From Deltaproteobacteria bacterium (GTDB taxonomy: Bacteria > UBA10199 > GCA-002796325 > JACPFF01): DNA of 64,000 nt. The stretch's first letter is position 1. Each line of letters starts with the position of its first letter. A model generated the notes under the pieces. The model had not been told where the DNA came from. It saw only the letters and a list, made by a program, of their open reading frames with translations, and made no database searches. The stretch lies in the NCBI GenBank assembly GCA_016183065.1, contig JACPFF010000017.1:62001-126000 (forward strand), read 5' to 3'. A program made the translations under genes and the position numbers. Positions 24,940 through 33,694 of the stretch are shown piece by piece.

Positions 24940-24982
24940 CCTCAGAAAACGTGAACGCAAGAAAACGTGAACGCACCATAAA
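24940..24982 (+). repeat. Degenerate tail fragment of the family 1 repeat
   Basis: CCTCAGAAAACGTGAACGCA is followed by a second AAAACGTGAACGCACCATAA. It matches the last 25 bases of family 1 (CTCAGGAAAAGTTAACGCAC then CATAA), with a 14-base unit duplicated in tandem. It lies in the gap before the flavin oxidoreductase gene. Confidence 0.55.
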
Positions 24983-25022
24983 CGGTTGCATTCTCCGATT
25001 GGGGGGTCTAGACCTCGCCGCC

Positions 25023-25730
25023 ATGCCACTCATCACCTGCCAGAGCCGCGTTGCGGCGGTTCGCACATTGACGCACGATGTCCGCGAGTTGACCTTTGCG
25101 TTGACCGATCCACCGGCATTTCCGTTTCTTGCCGGACAATATGTGGCCTTTCGGGCCCCGGCGCCGGACAAACCGAAGGGGGCCTCGCGACTCTACTCCC
25201 TCTGTTCGCCCCCGTCAGAAGAGGGAACGCTCCGGGTCGTCTATAATTTTGTCGGTGGACCGGGGACGGCGTACCTTCACACCTTGAACGTCGGAGACGC
25301 CGTCGAGTTCAAGGGGCCGTCGGGCAAGTTTCTCTTTCAGACCGAGTCAACCCGCGACGCCCTTTTCGTCGCCACGGGGACTGGTATTGGGCCGTTTCGG
25401 AGCATGCTGCTCGAATATCTCCAGACCATGCACCAACGAAAGTTGACCGTGTTGTGGAGTGTCCGACAGGAACGGGATCTCTATTATCAGGATGAATTTC
25501 GGGCGCTAGAGCAGCGCTATCCGCACTTTCGTTTCTGCATGACCCTGACACGGCCCACCGGGGACTGGCAAGGGTTGCGCGGCCGGGTCACGGCCATCTT
25601 CCCAGAACATTTTCCGTCGGTCGACAATCTGGAGGTCTATGTCTGCGGACATGAGAACATGATCACGCAGATGCAGCAGCTCTGCGACGCGCGTGGCGGC
25701 TGTCCCTTCTATCGCGAGATCTATTATTGA
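25023..25730 (+). CDS. FAD/NAD(P)-binding oxidoreductase (ferredoxin-NADP reductase family)
   Basis: 235 residues. An FAD-binding barrel comes first (R-L-Y-S-L-C-S is the R-x-Y-S/T flavin motif; G-P-S-G-K-F follows), then a nucleotide-binding domain with VATGTGIGPFRSML and a C-terminal VYVCGHENMI. No iron-sulfur or globin part is present, so it is a stand-alone electron-transfer reductase; the partner is unknown. The start at 25023 begins at the domain edge but lacks a clear ribosome-binding site. It stands alone, 102 bases after the DUF366 gene. Confidence 0.88.
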   Translation: MPLITCQSRVAAVRTLTHDVRELTFALTDPPAFPFLAGQYVAFRAPAPDKPKGASRLYSLCSPPSEEGTLRVVYNFVGGPGTAYLHTLNVGDAVEFKGPSGKFLFQTESTRDALFVATGTGIGPFRSMLLEYLQTMHQRKLTVLWSVRQERDLYYQDEFRALEQRYPHFRFCMTLTRPTGDWQGLRGRVTAIFPEHFPSVDNLEVYVCGHENMITQMQQLCDARGGCPFYREIYY

Positions 25731-25779
25731 AATCGGGTACGTCATACGGTTTGTAGCTATTTGGAATTTAAAGTGTTTT

Positions 25780-27306
25780 TTAGGTGTTTCCTGATGTTTG
25801 AGGTGCCGGTTGTTGACGACGCTGGCGCATACCATGCACAATGCAAACGCCAAGGAAGAGGATCGCGGCAAGTTTCAGATGATAGCCGCCATGCCGATAG
25901 AGTGAAAAGGGACGATGTTTCGCAATGTCATATTGTGCAATGCCGGCGGTTTCCAGCGGGAGTGTCTTCTGTTCATTGCCGAGGGGATCGACAAACATGG
26001 TCATGCCGGTGTTGGTGTCCCGCGCGACCGTGATACGATTCTCCAGGGCCCGCAAGACCGTCAAGTCCTTGTGGTAGCGCAGCGCCGTGGTTCTGCCGTA
26101 CCACCCGTCATTGCTGATCTCGACGATGAAATCGACGTTCTCTGCTGCGGATGCGCGCATGTATGAGCCGCGAATGCTCTCGTAGCAGATCACCGGTGCG
26201 AAACGGAATGTCGGTCCTTCGAAGACGCGCGCGCCCGGGCCACGGCCAAAATGTCCCACGCGGGACGGCGACCATTTGCGCAAGCTGGGAATCACGCTTT
26301 CGAACGGGATATATTCGCCGAATGCGAGCAGGACATGCTTGCGATAGTGTTGCACATCGGTCGTGTCGGGTCGGAGCAAGGTCGCGGCATTGTAGATCTG
26401 CCAGTCGGGGGCCTCCGTCGATGCATAATCGCTGTTCCCGAAGAAAAGTGCGCTGCGCCATTCTTTGACCCGCCGGCGCAGGTATTCTTGGAGGCCGCGG
26501 TCATGGTGAAAGTCGATAGGAAGCGTCGATTCCGGCCAGACAATCAGGGCGGGCGACTGGCCGCTTGCCACACCGGAGAGCTGGCTCAAACGCCGGATCG
26601 CATCGTCCGAGAATTGGCGATCCGCTTTTTGTGCGGAATTGAGATTCGGCTGAATCAGTGCCACACGGACCCGCGGTGCCCTGGCGAGATCGGTGGCGAC
26701 ATCATAGCTGCGCGCCATGCCGTATGCGAGGAGCGCCAGGAGGATTCCCGCACACACCCGGGCACTGCGGACAATACGTCGTGTACGGACGACTTCATAG
26801 ACCGCATAGTTGGTGGCAAAGAGGAAGCAATCAAGGCCGAATGTGCCGAAAAGATCAACGCCTTGGACCAGTGGCCACCAATAGCGTACGAGGAGAGTGA
26901 AATCCCAGAAGAAGAGGGCGGGAATCAGATGCCATGCGACGCTCATGCAGAGGGCGAAGAGGAGCGCGTGCGGCACGCGGATGAGGTCGCGCAACCATCG
27001 GAAGAGGGCAAACCCGACAGACCCTTGCCAGATATTGAACAGCGCAAACATCGGAATGAGGAGCACGGCGAGCCAGCGCGGCAGTCCCCCGAAATGAAAG
27101 GCCACATGCGCGACCCAATAATAGGCGCCGATCGCGACCAAAAAAAAGAGGACGACACTCCAGCCGATCCAGGCGCGTACAGGGCGGCGATCGAGGACGA
27201 GGAGTGCCGGGACCAGGACCATGAGGGCGAGCCACTGAAACGACGGGAGCAACGAGATGCCGACGATCAACGCCGCGCTCCCCACAATCCCGACCAGTGT
27301 TTTCAT
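25780..27306 (-). CDS. lnt: Apolipoprotein N-acyltransferase
   Basis: 508 residues. Several N-terminal membrane helices (to about residue 215) are followed by a nitrilase-like periplasmic domain with the Glu in VWPESTLP, the Lys in HYRKHVLLAFGEYIPFE and the nucleophilic Cys in PVICYESIRG, then a last helix. It adds the third acyl chain to lipoproteins, of which this window encodes several. It starts 4 bases from the stop of the DtxR-type gene, so the two form one transcription unit. Confidence 0.95.
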   Translation of the reverse strand: MKTLVGIVGSAALIVGISLLPSFQWLALMVLVPALLVLDRRPVRAWIGWSVVLFFLVAIGAYYWVAHVAFHFGGLPRWLAVLLIPMFALFNIWQGSVGFALFRWLRDLIRVPHALLFALCMSVAWHLIPALFFWDFTLLVRYWWPLVQGVDLFGTFGLDCFLFATNYAVYEVVRTRRIVRSARVCAGILLALLAYGMARSYDVATDLARAPRVRVALIQPNLNSAQKADRQFSDDAIRRLSQLSGVASGQSPALIVWPESTLPIDFHHDRGLQEYLRRRVKEWRSALFFGNSDYASTEAPDWQIYNAATLLRPDTTDVQHYRKHVLLAFGEYIPFESVIPSLRKWSPSRVGHFGRGPGARVFEGPTFRFAPVICYESIRGSYMRASAAENVDFIVEISNDGWYGRTTALRYHKDLTVLRALENRITVARDTNTGMTMFVDPLGNEQKTLPLETAGIAQYDIAKHRPFSLYRHGGYHLKLAAILFLGVCIVHGMRQRRQQPAPQTSGNT

Positions 27307-27309
27307 CGG

Positions 27310-27864
27310 TTACCTGTTGTACCGCTTCTTGATGGGGACGGGCATGGTCTCCCGCAGACAGGCGTCCTTGCAAATGGGACAGTCCTCCGGTCCTTCGCAG
27401 GTGGGCCGCCCGGCCCAGAACGCGCGCAAGACCTGCTCGGCACACGGGTCATTAGAGGTCATGAACCGGAGAAAGTCGAGCAGACGCGCCCCGGTTTCGC
27501 TGCTGATCAGGTGTTCGATTTTGCACGTGTCGACCTCGGCCTGGTGCGGTTTCACGAGGAGGATCTCTTCAAGGAACCGGCGGAGGACGACCTTTTTCCC
27601 GACGATCTCTCCGGCGATCTGCTCTCCCTTTTCGGTCAGCCGGACAAATTTGTTCGGATCTTCCTTGACGAAATTCTTGTCGATCAAGGTACGCAGGCCG
27701 ATGGAGGCGCTGGACCTTGCGATGTTCAGTTTTTTGGCGACATCGGTAATCCGTGCATAGCCCTGTTCCATGATCAAATCACGGACCGCAATGAGGTAAT
27801 GGGCCATGCTGTGCGTCAGTTCGTTGGCCTCGAACTCTTTCCAGACTTCCAAATCCGGCGTCAT
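27310..27864 (-). CDS. DtxR/MntR-family metal-dependent regulator
   Basis: 184 residues. A winged helix covers about 20-80 (ITDVAKKLNIARSSASIGLR), followed by the DtxR dimerisation/metal part with the E-V-D-T-C-K-I-E-H-L-I-S motif. There is no SH3-like third domain; instead the C-terminus holds a Cys cluster (CEGPEDCPICKDAC) that may bind metal or a cluster, an unusual tail. It probably senses Fe(II) or Mn(II). Likely targets in reach are the Feo operon and sodA, which is inference. It has its own promoter at 27873-27901. Confidence 0.88.
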   Translation of the reverse strand: MTPDLEVWKEFEANELTHSMAHYLIAVRDLIMEQGYARITDVAKKLNIARSSASIGLRTLIDKNFVKEDPNKFVRLTEKGEQIAGEIVGKKVVLRRFLEEILLVKPHQAEVDTCKIEHLISSETGARLLDFLRFMTSNDPCAEQVLRAFWAGRPTCEGPEDCPICKDACLRETMPVPIKKRYNR

Positions 27865-27872
27865 GTGTATGA

Positions 27873-27901
27873 CCTATAATGTTGCCCTTGGACCTCGTCA
27901 A
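27873..27901 (-). promoter_or_regulatory. Promoter of the DtxR-type gene/lnt, probably leaderless
   Basis: On the minus strand TTGACG (27896-27901), a 17-base spacer and TATAGG (27873-27878). The ATG is 8 bases past the -10 with no ribosome-binding site, so transcription should begin at about the start codon. Confidence 0.6.
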
Positions 27902-28449
27902 CAAAGATCGATCTGGGTCACTTGCGGGCGCTGTCGATACGGTTTCTCCGGTGCAGGATGGTTGGCATTCGGGGTGCTCATGGGGGGCGGTGTCTGGAGC
28001 GGAAGTTGCGCTCCAGGTTGGCGCTCATTGCGTTGCCGGTCGTTTTTCCTCTCATTGATTTTCTTGATATAGTATTTCAACGTTTCATGAGTACAAATGT
28101 GCTCATGAAACGTTAGAAATACTTATGGTACCGTAAGACGCATGTACTCAGGAAAAATTAACGCACCATAATATACGCCCGCATTGGTTGTCGCCTTCCT
28201 CATAAATAGTATCGGCATTTTTTGGAAAAAGTTGTCCAGTGAGGCCTCTGTCAGGCATTCTCAAGACCCGTTGAAATGTACCACGCCCTGCAAAAAAATC
28301 AGGTGAATTCCGACCCATTTTTTGCTGTTTCTGATTTGTAACTTATCGAAAATATTAAATGTTTCATTCCGTATCGTCTGGAGCCTTTCTTGCAGTACCT
28401 TAATCACGGACGCTGCAGTTCTTTTGATCGTCACGAAAGGGGTGTTGCC
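27902..28449. other. Intergenic region with family 1 repeat, otherwise no supported gene
   Basis: This holds repeat copy 2 (28068-28171). A minus-strand frame of 60 codons at 27898-28080 starts with TTG inside the repeat and is Pro/Lys-rich; it is not convincing. From 28172 to 28449 the DNA is AT-richer; GAAAGGGG near 28436 serves as ribosome-binding site for the next gene. No other RNA gene or hairpin was recognised. Confidence 0.5.
28068..28171 (+). repeat. Family 1 palindromic repeat, copy 2
   Basis: Full-length copy, with hairpin AACGTTTCATGAGTAC / GTGCTCATGAAACGTT. Against copies 1 and 3 it has C in place of A on the left arm and G in place of T at the pairing position on the right arm, a matched change. 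The tail ends ACGCACCATAA as in the others. Confidence 0.85.
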
Positions 28450-30612
28450 ATGAGAACAACTATCTTGTGTCAATGGGTACCACGGGTTGTAATGGGACTC
28501 CTCTGGTTGGGGATCATTGCGTGCGGCTCGCCGGTCGAACGAGCCACGGGGGGCGATGCGCTCAGTGCGGATACGATCACCGTCACTGGCACGGTCAAGG
28601 TGCCGACCACGACCTCGGCAAGCCTCTCGAAGGGACTGGCCAAGGCCGTGACCGAGGCGACAGAGGGAGGGGTCGAGCTCTGCTTCTATAGCACCGCCGG
28701 GGTCCAGCTGGCGTGTGGAACGACCGACGCCAATGGGGCCATCTCGGTCGCCATCGATCAAAAGACCGCCTTGGGTGAATTTCCGGGAGCCAGTCCCGTG
28801 CTCCAAGGGACACTCGCCGGGACGACCGTCAGTCGAAAGGCGCTCATTTCGAGCACGCTCTCGTCCTCCACGGTGAGTGCCGGGACGCTTGATGCCACGA
28901 CCACCTATGCGGCAGAGCTCCTGACCGATGGCGAGGCGAAAATTACGGCATTTCCCTCTGCGGAAAAAATCCTGGCCACGAAGGCCCTCTTTGGACAAGA
29001 GACCAGTTCAGGAAATGGCGCCATTTTTTCACTGACAAAGAGGATGCTCGATGGTTTTTATGCCGCCGGTGGAAAGCCCACTGATTGCGGTGTCGCAGGG
29101 CCTGGGAAGCTCTTTCAGGCCGTCAATAGTGGCAATACCAGTGTCCTCGACTGTCTCAGCACGATCGCCTCGGATCTCGTTGGCGTCGACGCGAGTACGA
29201 TGAAAAGTACGGTCCGAAATTTTGCCACCGTTGGACCGCAGATGTTGACGGGTCTTGAGTCGCTCATGACCACCATGACCCAGGCAGACTGGAAGGGCGA
29301 TTTTCTCTCCGATGAAACATTCCGCAATGGCATGATGGGACCGATGCTGGCCGCCGATTTTATGAATGACGCTACTTCTGCCGAGACATTTAACGCAGAA
29401 AAGGGATGGCAGGCGTTTGGCGGATTTTATTACGACAAGAAACAGAACAGTCCCGAGACTCTTAGCACGTTTCTCGATGAAGAGAAATGGGCAGCGATGG
29501 AATCGTACGTGACCCAACAGAAAGATGTCTTTGCGAGCAAGACCTGGTCGGCCTCGGAATTTGACGTCATGGAGACCTTCATGCATTCGGCAGAGTCCAA
29601 TGCGGGGTCCCTGAGTGCCATCAAGGATTATATGAAAAACTCGGCCACGCTGCTCTTGAACAGTACCAATGGGGTCAATGACTTTTATTCCAACGGGACA
29701 CTCGATACCAGTCTGTTCATGGCATGGGAGGCCCAGGCCTTATCGGGATCGGCCATCACCAACTCGGTGATCACGACATTTATCGATCAGAAGGATCTGC
29801 TTGCGCAGGCCTATGATCGGTCGTGTTCCGACAGTTCACTGACGCCACTGCAAAGGTATCAATGTCTCCAGACCGTGGAGGTTGATGGCGACCAGGATAG
29901 CGGAGGCGGCGACAGTGGGGGTGGCAGTGGCGTGAACCCGTTTGTCTCCGGTGGGACCTTGACGGTCGATCAGGCCTCCGCCGGTACTCTTGCAACTGCC
30001 GGGACGACAATTACCTTTGCCTTCGCGCCCAGCAGTACGGGTAGCTATACGGTGTTGGCGAGCGCCGTGACGCTCGGTGGGGCGGCCACTGGACTTCTCT
30101 ATAATAGTATCTCGGTCTCCTCAAATAGTTCATGTCAGAGTGGCTTTGTCTATACCCTCACAGCAGGACGGAGCTATCAGGTGATCGTCACCGCGGCCCC
30201 GAACACGTCGCCGACCACCGGGACGTTCCGTGTGATTGCGCAGAGTGGTGACCAGTGTGTGCAACCACCGGCGGAGGAGAATGTCATCACAATCGGTGGA
30301 GCGCCTGCGGAAGGGACCATTGCGACCGTGGGTGCGACCGTGACACTTTCACTGACGCCTGCATCGACCGGCCTTCTCACCATCGCGTATATCGCAGGAC
30401 AGCCCGGGATGGTGGCCGGTGTGACGATCCAGGTCCTGAATGGGGGGAGCGAAGTGACCTCCTCGGGATCCTGTGCAGGACGCATCGTCTATTCTCTCAC
30501 GGGTGGGACCACATATTCCGTGCGTGTTCGGGCATCCGATTATGTCTCTCCAAGCACCGGAACCTTTGCTGTGGCGGCAGCGACCGGCGACCTGTGTAGC
30601 GGTGGTCGATAA
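28450..30612 (+). CDS. Large secreted lipoprotein with C-terminal beta-sandwich (PPC-like) repeats
   Basis: 720 residues from ATG 28450. A lipoprotein signal (MGLLWLGIIAC, acylated Cys near residue 26) is followed by a Thr/Ser-rich start. The middle part is mostly helical (about 150-480) with no recognised family. After a Gly/Ser/Asp linker come two tandem repeats of about 105 residues, each with a pattern like G-T-L-A/T-V-D-Q ... G-S-Y-T-V and a pair of Cys, resembling pre-peptidase C-terminal or similar beta-sandwich domains. No catalytic residues are apparent. It is probably exposed on the cell surface. A hairpin terminator follows. Confidence 0.8.
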   Translation: MRTTILCQWVPRVVMGLLWLGIIACGSPVERATGGDALSADTITVTGTVKVPTTTSASLSKGLAKAVTEATEGGVELCFYSTAGVQLACGTTDANGAISVAIDQKTALGEFPGASPVLQGTLAGTTVSRKALISSTLSSSTVSAGTLDATTTYAAELLTDGEAKITAFPSAEKILATKALFGQETSSGNGAIFSLTKRMLDGFYAAGGKPTDCGVAGPGKLFQAVNSGNTSVLDCLSTIASDLVGVDASTMKSTVRNFATVGPQMLTGLESLMTTMTQADWKGDFLSDETFRNGMMGPMLAADFMNDATSAETFNAEKGWQAFGGFYYDKKQNSPETLSTFLDEEKWAAMESYVTQQKDVFASKTWSASEFDVMETFMHSAESNAGSLSAIKDYMKNSATLLLNSTNGVNDFYSNGTLDTSLFMAWEAQALSGSAITNSVITTFIDQKDLLAQAYDRSCSDSSLTPLQRYQCLQTVEVDGDQDSGGGDSGGGSGVNPFVSGGTLTVDQASAGTLATAGTTITFAFAPSSTGSYTVLASAVTLGGAATGLLYNSISVSSNSSCQSGFVYTLTAGRSYQVIVTAAPNTSPTTGTFRVIAQSGDQCVQPPAEENVITIGGAPAEGTIATVGATVTLSLTPASTGLLTIAYIAGQPGMVAGVTIQVLNGGSEVTSSGSCAGRIVYSLTGGTTYSVRVRASDYVSPSTGTFAVAAATGDLCSGGR

Positions 30613-30631
30613 GGTGTGATGCCGGAAGTTT

Positions 30632-30661
30632 GGGAGAAGGGGCACCAACACCCCTTCTCCC
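30632..30661 (+). terminator. Hairpin terminator after the large lipoprotein gene
   Basis: GGGAGAAGGGG (30632-30642) pairs with CCCCTTCTCCC (30651-30661), 8-base loop, 20 bases after the stop codon; a short T-run (GTTTTA) follows a few bases later. Confidence 0.6.
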
Positions 30662-30743
30662 CAAGATGTTTTATCCCTCCGACAATTCTCCTCGGTCGAG
30701 CAGAGAGTTTCGCGCATGGCAAGGAAAAAGTGTGGCACTTCTG

Positions 30744-30816
30744 TGGAGCAGAAGGGGATCGAACCCTCGACCTCCACGTTGCGAACGTGGCGCTCTCCCA
30801 GCTGAGCTACTGCCCC
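30744..30816 (-). tRNA. tRNA-Ala (anticodon CGC)
   Basis: A 73-base cloverleaf on the minus strand. The acceptor stem is GGGGCAG/CTGCTCC and includes the G3-U70 wobble pair that marks alanine tRNAs. The D arm is GCTC-AGCTGGGA-GAGC, and the anticodon stem-loop CCACG-TTCGCAA-CGTGG gives CGC, reading GCG. The T arm is GAGGG-TTCGATC-CCCTT. The discriminator is A and the 3' CCA is not encoded. Confidence 0.96.
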
Positions 30817-30910
30817 AGAACCCCGCTATTTCCTGCCGCGCGGGCAACCCACAATATTCCGTACCGGCTCTTAATTGGAATGAACAGGTGGGGCAATAGG
30901 AAAAATGCGA

Positions 30911-31453
30911 CTACCCTTTTTCCCGCCGTGCGAGCCAGAAACCGCAGCCGCCAATGAGGAGCATCAGGGCGATGGCGATGTTGTAGAGCATGGCGAGCGG
31001 GGATTGGTAGAGGGTGATGGCCATCCCTGTCTGGAATTCCTGTCGTGACCCCACCGAGAGATAGCGGTTGAGGACGGGGAGCAAAATAACGCCACTGGCC
31101 AATAGTAGAGACACGGCAATTGGCCAATAGGCGGCGTTTCGCAGCCGACGGCGCAACCCCCAGTCAAATCCCCAGAGAAAGAGGAGATAGTAAGAAGCCA
31201 CGGCGATGCACATGATCGGGAAATGGACGGTCGCACTCCACTCCGAAGCATGGACGATATACATCCACATCCAGTCGGGATACCAGAGATACGCGACCAT
31301 GGCGGCGATATTGAAAATCGTGACGGTCGCGAGTCCCCATCGGAAGGCGCGCGTATGCTGAATGGGCCGGGCGCTGGCCAACGGTAATGCGCAGGCAAAG
31401 AGATATCCAAGAAAAAGAAGAAAGGGTGGGTCGACAAAGAGTGTGAGGAGCAT
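30911..31453 (-). CDS. Hypothetical multi-pass membrane protein
   Basis: 180 residues with about five or six hydrophobic segments (first at 3-22, last near 155-173) and a short basic end (WLARREKG). The start at 31453 has GGAGG 7 bases upstream; the frame continues upstream without it. No family was recognised. It lies 48 bases after the epimerase gene on the same strand and may be cotranscribed. No transporter motif or conserved charged residue inside the membrane was noticed apart from a few Arg/His/Glu at helix ends. Confidence 0.75.
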   Translation of the reverse strand: MLLTLFVDPPFLLFLGYLFACALPLASARPIQHTRAFRWGLATVTIFNIAAMVAYLWYPDWMWMYIVHASEWSATVHFPIMCIAVASYYLLFLWGFDWGLRRRLRNAAYWPIAVSLLLASGVILLPVLNRYLSVGSRQEFQTGMAITLYQSPLAMLYNIAIALMLLIGGCGFWLARREKG

Positions 31454-31501
31454 AGGAGAACCTCCATTGGCATGATTCCCGCGCAAACGGGAATCGATTG
31501 A

Positions 31502-32560
31502 TTACAACCACCCTGCCTGTTCGTACCACTTCACCGTTTCTTGGAGGCCGATTTTGACATCGGGATAGCGAAATACGTATCCGATCGACTTGAGTTTCTC
31601 ATTGGAAAACCAGAGGTCAATACCGAGCAATTTCACCGCCTGGGTTTCAATCGCCGGTCGTTGTTTCGTGATCCGGCAGATTTGCCGCATGCAGAATCCC
31701 GCGACATAGGCGCATTGTCGCACCAGCCACATCGGAATCGGCATGACCCAATATGCGCGATAACCGTGCGTGCCGGAAATGATCCGGATGATCTCGGCGA
31801 GGCTGTAGCTGGAGTCATCGACGACGTTATAGGCCTCGCCAATCGTGTCATTGCGCTCTGCGATGTAGCGTGCGGCCTCGCAGACATCGATGACGTGACT
31901 GAACGGGATGCGCGAGGTAAAATTTTTTGGAATGCGGGGCCTCCTGGTCTTGGCAAATTGAAAGATCATCTGTGCGCCGCCGTAAACGCCGCGCGGACCA
32001 TAGACGGTAAAGGGGCGGATGAGGCTCACCTGCAGGCCGAGGTACCGGTGCATGTCGAGGACGAGTTGTTCCTGATGCCATTTGGATCGGAGATATCGAT
32101 TGGCGGGCGCCTGCTTCCCGGTTTCGTCGATCGGCTCTTCGAGGAGGAGTCCCGGCGGCTTGGTCGCGTAGATCCCGCCGGCGCCCCACACAACAACGCG
32201 CGCGGATTTTCGGTGGGCAATGATGGCCTCGCAGAGATTGCGTGTGGCCTCGACATTGATTTTGTAGAGCGTCTCCCATGGCGCGGAATAACTAAAGAGG
32301 CCGGCCACGTGAAAGACGAAGTCGACGTCGGTGAGCAGTTCACGGAGTCCTTCGAGGTGGGTGAGATCGGCCGGGATGATTTCAGCGCCTGCTCCGCGTA
32401 TCACGCTCGGAAAACGACCGCGGAGGCGGTCGTCGCGCATGAGGGCATCGGGATGGTCGGTGGCACGGACACGATGACCTGCCCGGACGAGTGTCTCGAC
32501 CATGTGGGTGCCCGTGAATCCCGCGGCACCGGTGACCAAACTGAGCGGACGGTCACTCAT
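31502..32560 (-). CDS. NAD(P)-dependent epimerase/dehydratase (extended SDR, 3beta-HSD-like)
   Basis: 352 residues. The Rossmann motif TGAAGFTG is at 10-17 and the catalytic Y-x3-K (Y-L-R-S-K) near the middle, after an N-P-A-N-R-type approach; R-P-F-T-V-Y-G-P-R-G-V-Y-G follows. The long C-terminal part with a hydrophobic stretch (YWVMPIPMWLVRQCAYVAGF) resembles 3-beta-hydroxysteroid dehydrogenase or sterol-4-decarboxylase relatives rather than sugar epimerases. The substrate cannot be assigned. Confidence 0.85.
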   Translation of the reverse strand: MSDRPLSLVTGAAGFTGTHMVETLVRAGHRVRATDHPDALMRDDRLRGRFPSVIRGAGAEIIPADLTHLEGLRELLTDVDFVFHVAGLFSYSAPWETLYKINVEATRNLCEAIIAHRKSARVVVWGAGGIYATKPPGLLLEEPIDETGKQAPANRYLRSKWHQEQLVLDMHRYLGLQVSLIRPFTVYGPRGVYGGAQMIFQFAKTRRPRIPKNFTSRIPFSHVIDVCEAARYIAERNDTIGEAYNVVDDSSYSLAEIIRIISGTHGYRAYWVMPIPMWLVRQCAYVAGFCMRQICRITKQRPAIETQAVKLLGIDLWFSNEKLKSIGYVFRYPDVKIGLQETVKWYEQAGWL

Positions 32561-32629
32561 GCGCCCGCTCTAGCGTGTCCCGGAGACGGTGTAAAGGTGG
32601 CAGCGAACCAGATGCATCGTGTATCCTGT

Positions 32630-33694
32630 TCAGGTGGGTGTGGCGATCTGCCGTAGCCGCATAAGGGCCCATCGCGCATGTTCCTGGATCAGCGGATCCG
32701 GATCGTGGGCCGCGGTCTCCAAGAGGGGGATCGTGTTGCGGTCGCCGCTGTTACCGAGGGCGACAGCGACATTGCGCAAAAAACGATTTCGCTTGAGGCG
32801 TCGAATCGGTGAGTGGCGGAAACGGCTGCGGAACTGTTCTTCTGTCATCGTGATGCATTCACGGAGGAGTGGTTGCAGATTTTCGGCGCGCGGCTGAAAT
32901 TCCGGCTCGCGTGTTGGCCGTGCAAAACGGTTCCAGGGACAGACGTCCTGGCAGAGATCGCATCCATAAATATGATTCCCCATCAGTGGACGTAATGTTT
33001 CCGGAATCGCTCCCGTGTGTTCGATGGTGAGATAGGAAATGCACCGTCGTGCATCGAGTTGATAGGGTGCAATAATGGCCCGGGTCGGACAGATATCAAT
33101 GCATCGTCGGCAATGCCCGCACGTCGGCATGGCACGCCCGCTTTGCGGGATCTGCTCCGGGGAAATGGTCGGCGATGTCAAGGTCGTCACGATCGATCCA
33201 AGAAAGAGCCAGGAGCCGCGATGTGGGTCGATCAGATTGGTATGCTTCCCCTGCCATCCCAGACCCACCTTGGCTGCCCACGGTTTTTCCATCACGGGGC
33301 CGGTATCGACATAGGCAATGCCCTCAGCGCCCGCATCGCGTGCGCACAGGTCGTGGAGCAGGGCGCGCAAACGGGGCAAAAGAATCCGATGATAGTCTGT
33401 CCCGCGTGCATAGCGGGAAATCCGCCCATGGGTCGGCGCTGCACAGGGGGTCGGCTCGGTGAAGTAATTGCACGTTACACAGATCATGGTCTTGGCAAGT
33501 GGCACTATGCGCCGTGGATCCGCGCGGCGTGCCGGATCCCGTGCCATCCATGCCATATCGCCGTGATGCTCGCGGGAGAGCCAGTGGTGTAGCCGCTCGG
33601 CGAGTGTCGGGTCGATTGCGAGCGGGGTCCATCCAATGCTCGTGAATCGATGGGCCTCGGCACGGGCGCGAAGATATGTCCCCCAGTCAAACAT
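32630..33694 (-). CDS. queG: Epoxyqueuosine reductase QueG
   Basis: 354 residues from ATG 33694. The cobalamin-binding part has G-P-V-M-E-K-P-W-A-A-K-V-G-L-G-W-Q-G-K-H-T-N-L. Two 4Fe-4S clusters are bound by C-G-H-C-R-R-C-I-D-I-C-P-T and by C-D-L-C-Q-D-V-C-P-W-N. A HEAT-like tail ends the protein (D-P-D-P-L-I-Q-E-H-A-R-W-A-L). It performs the last step to queuosine in tRNA. Its start overlaps the stop of the FAD oxidase gene by 8 bases, so the two are translated together. The upstream extension of the frame is low-quality Pro/Arg sequence. Confidence 0.95.
   Translation of the reverse strand: MFDWGTYLRARAEAHRFTSIGWTPLAIDPTLAERLHHWLSREHHGDMAWMARDPARRADPRRIVPLAKTMICVTCNYFTEPTPCAAPTHGRISRYARGTDYHRILLPRLRALLHDLCARDAGAEGIAYVDTGPVMEKPWAAKVGLGWQGKHTNLIDPHRGSWLFLGSIVTTLTSPTISPEQIPQSGRAMPTCGHCRRCIDICPTRAIIAPYQLDARRCISYLTIEHTGAIPETLRPLMGNHIYGCDLCQDVCPWNRFARPTREPEFQPRAENLQPLLRECITMTEEQFRSRFRHSPIRRLKRNRFLRNVAVALGNSGDRNTIPLLETAAHDPDPLIQEHARWALMRLRQIATPT

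Noticed and set aside
26251-27879. Long plus-strand frame (542 codons) opposite lnt and the DtxR-type gene
   Set aside because: It is antisense to two clearly recognised genes and its product is a charged sequence with no family pattern.
27898-28080. Small minus-strand gene upstream of the DtxR-type regulator
   Set aside because: It needs a TTG start inside repeat copy 2, has no ribosome-binding site, and its product is low-complexity Lys/Pro.
28068-28171. Family 1 as an integron attC site
   Set aside because: The R'' (RYYYAAC) and R' (GTTRRRY) boxes do not fit, no integrase is present, and copies are not spaced like cassettes.
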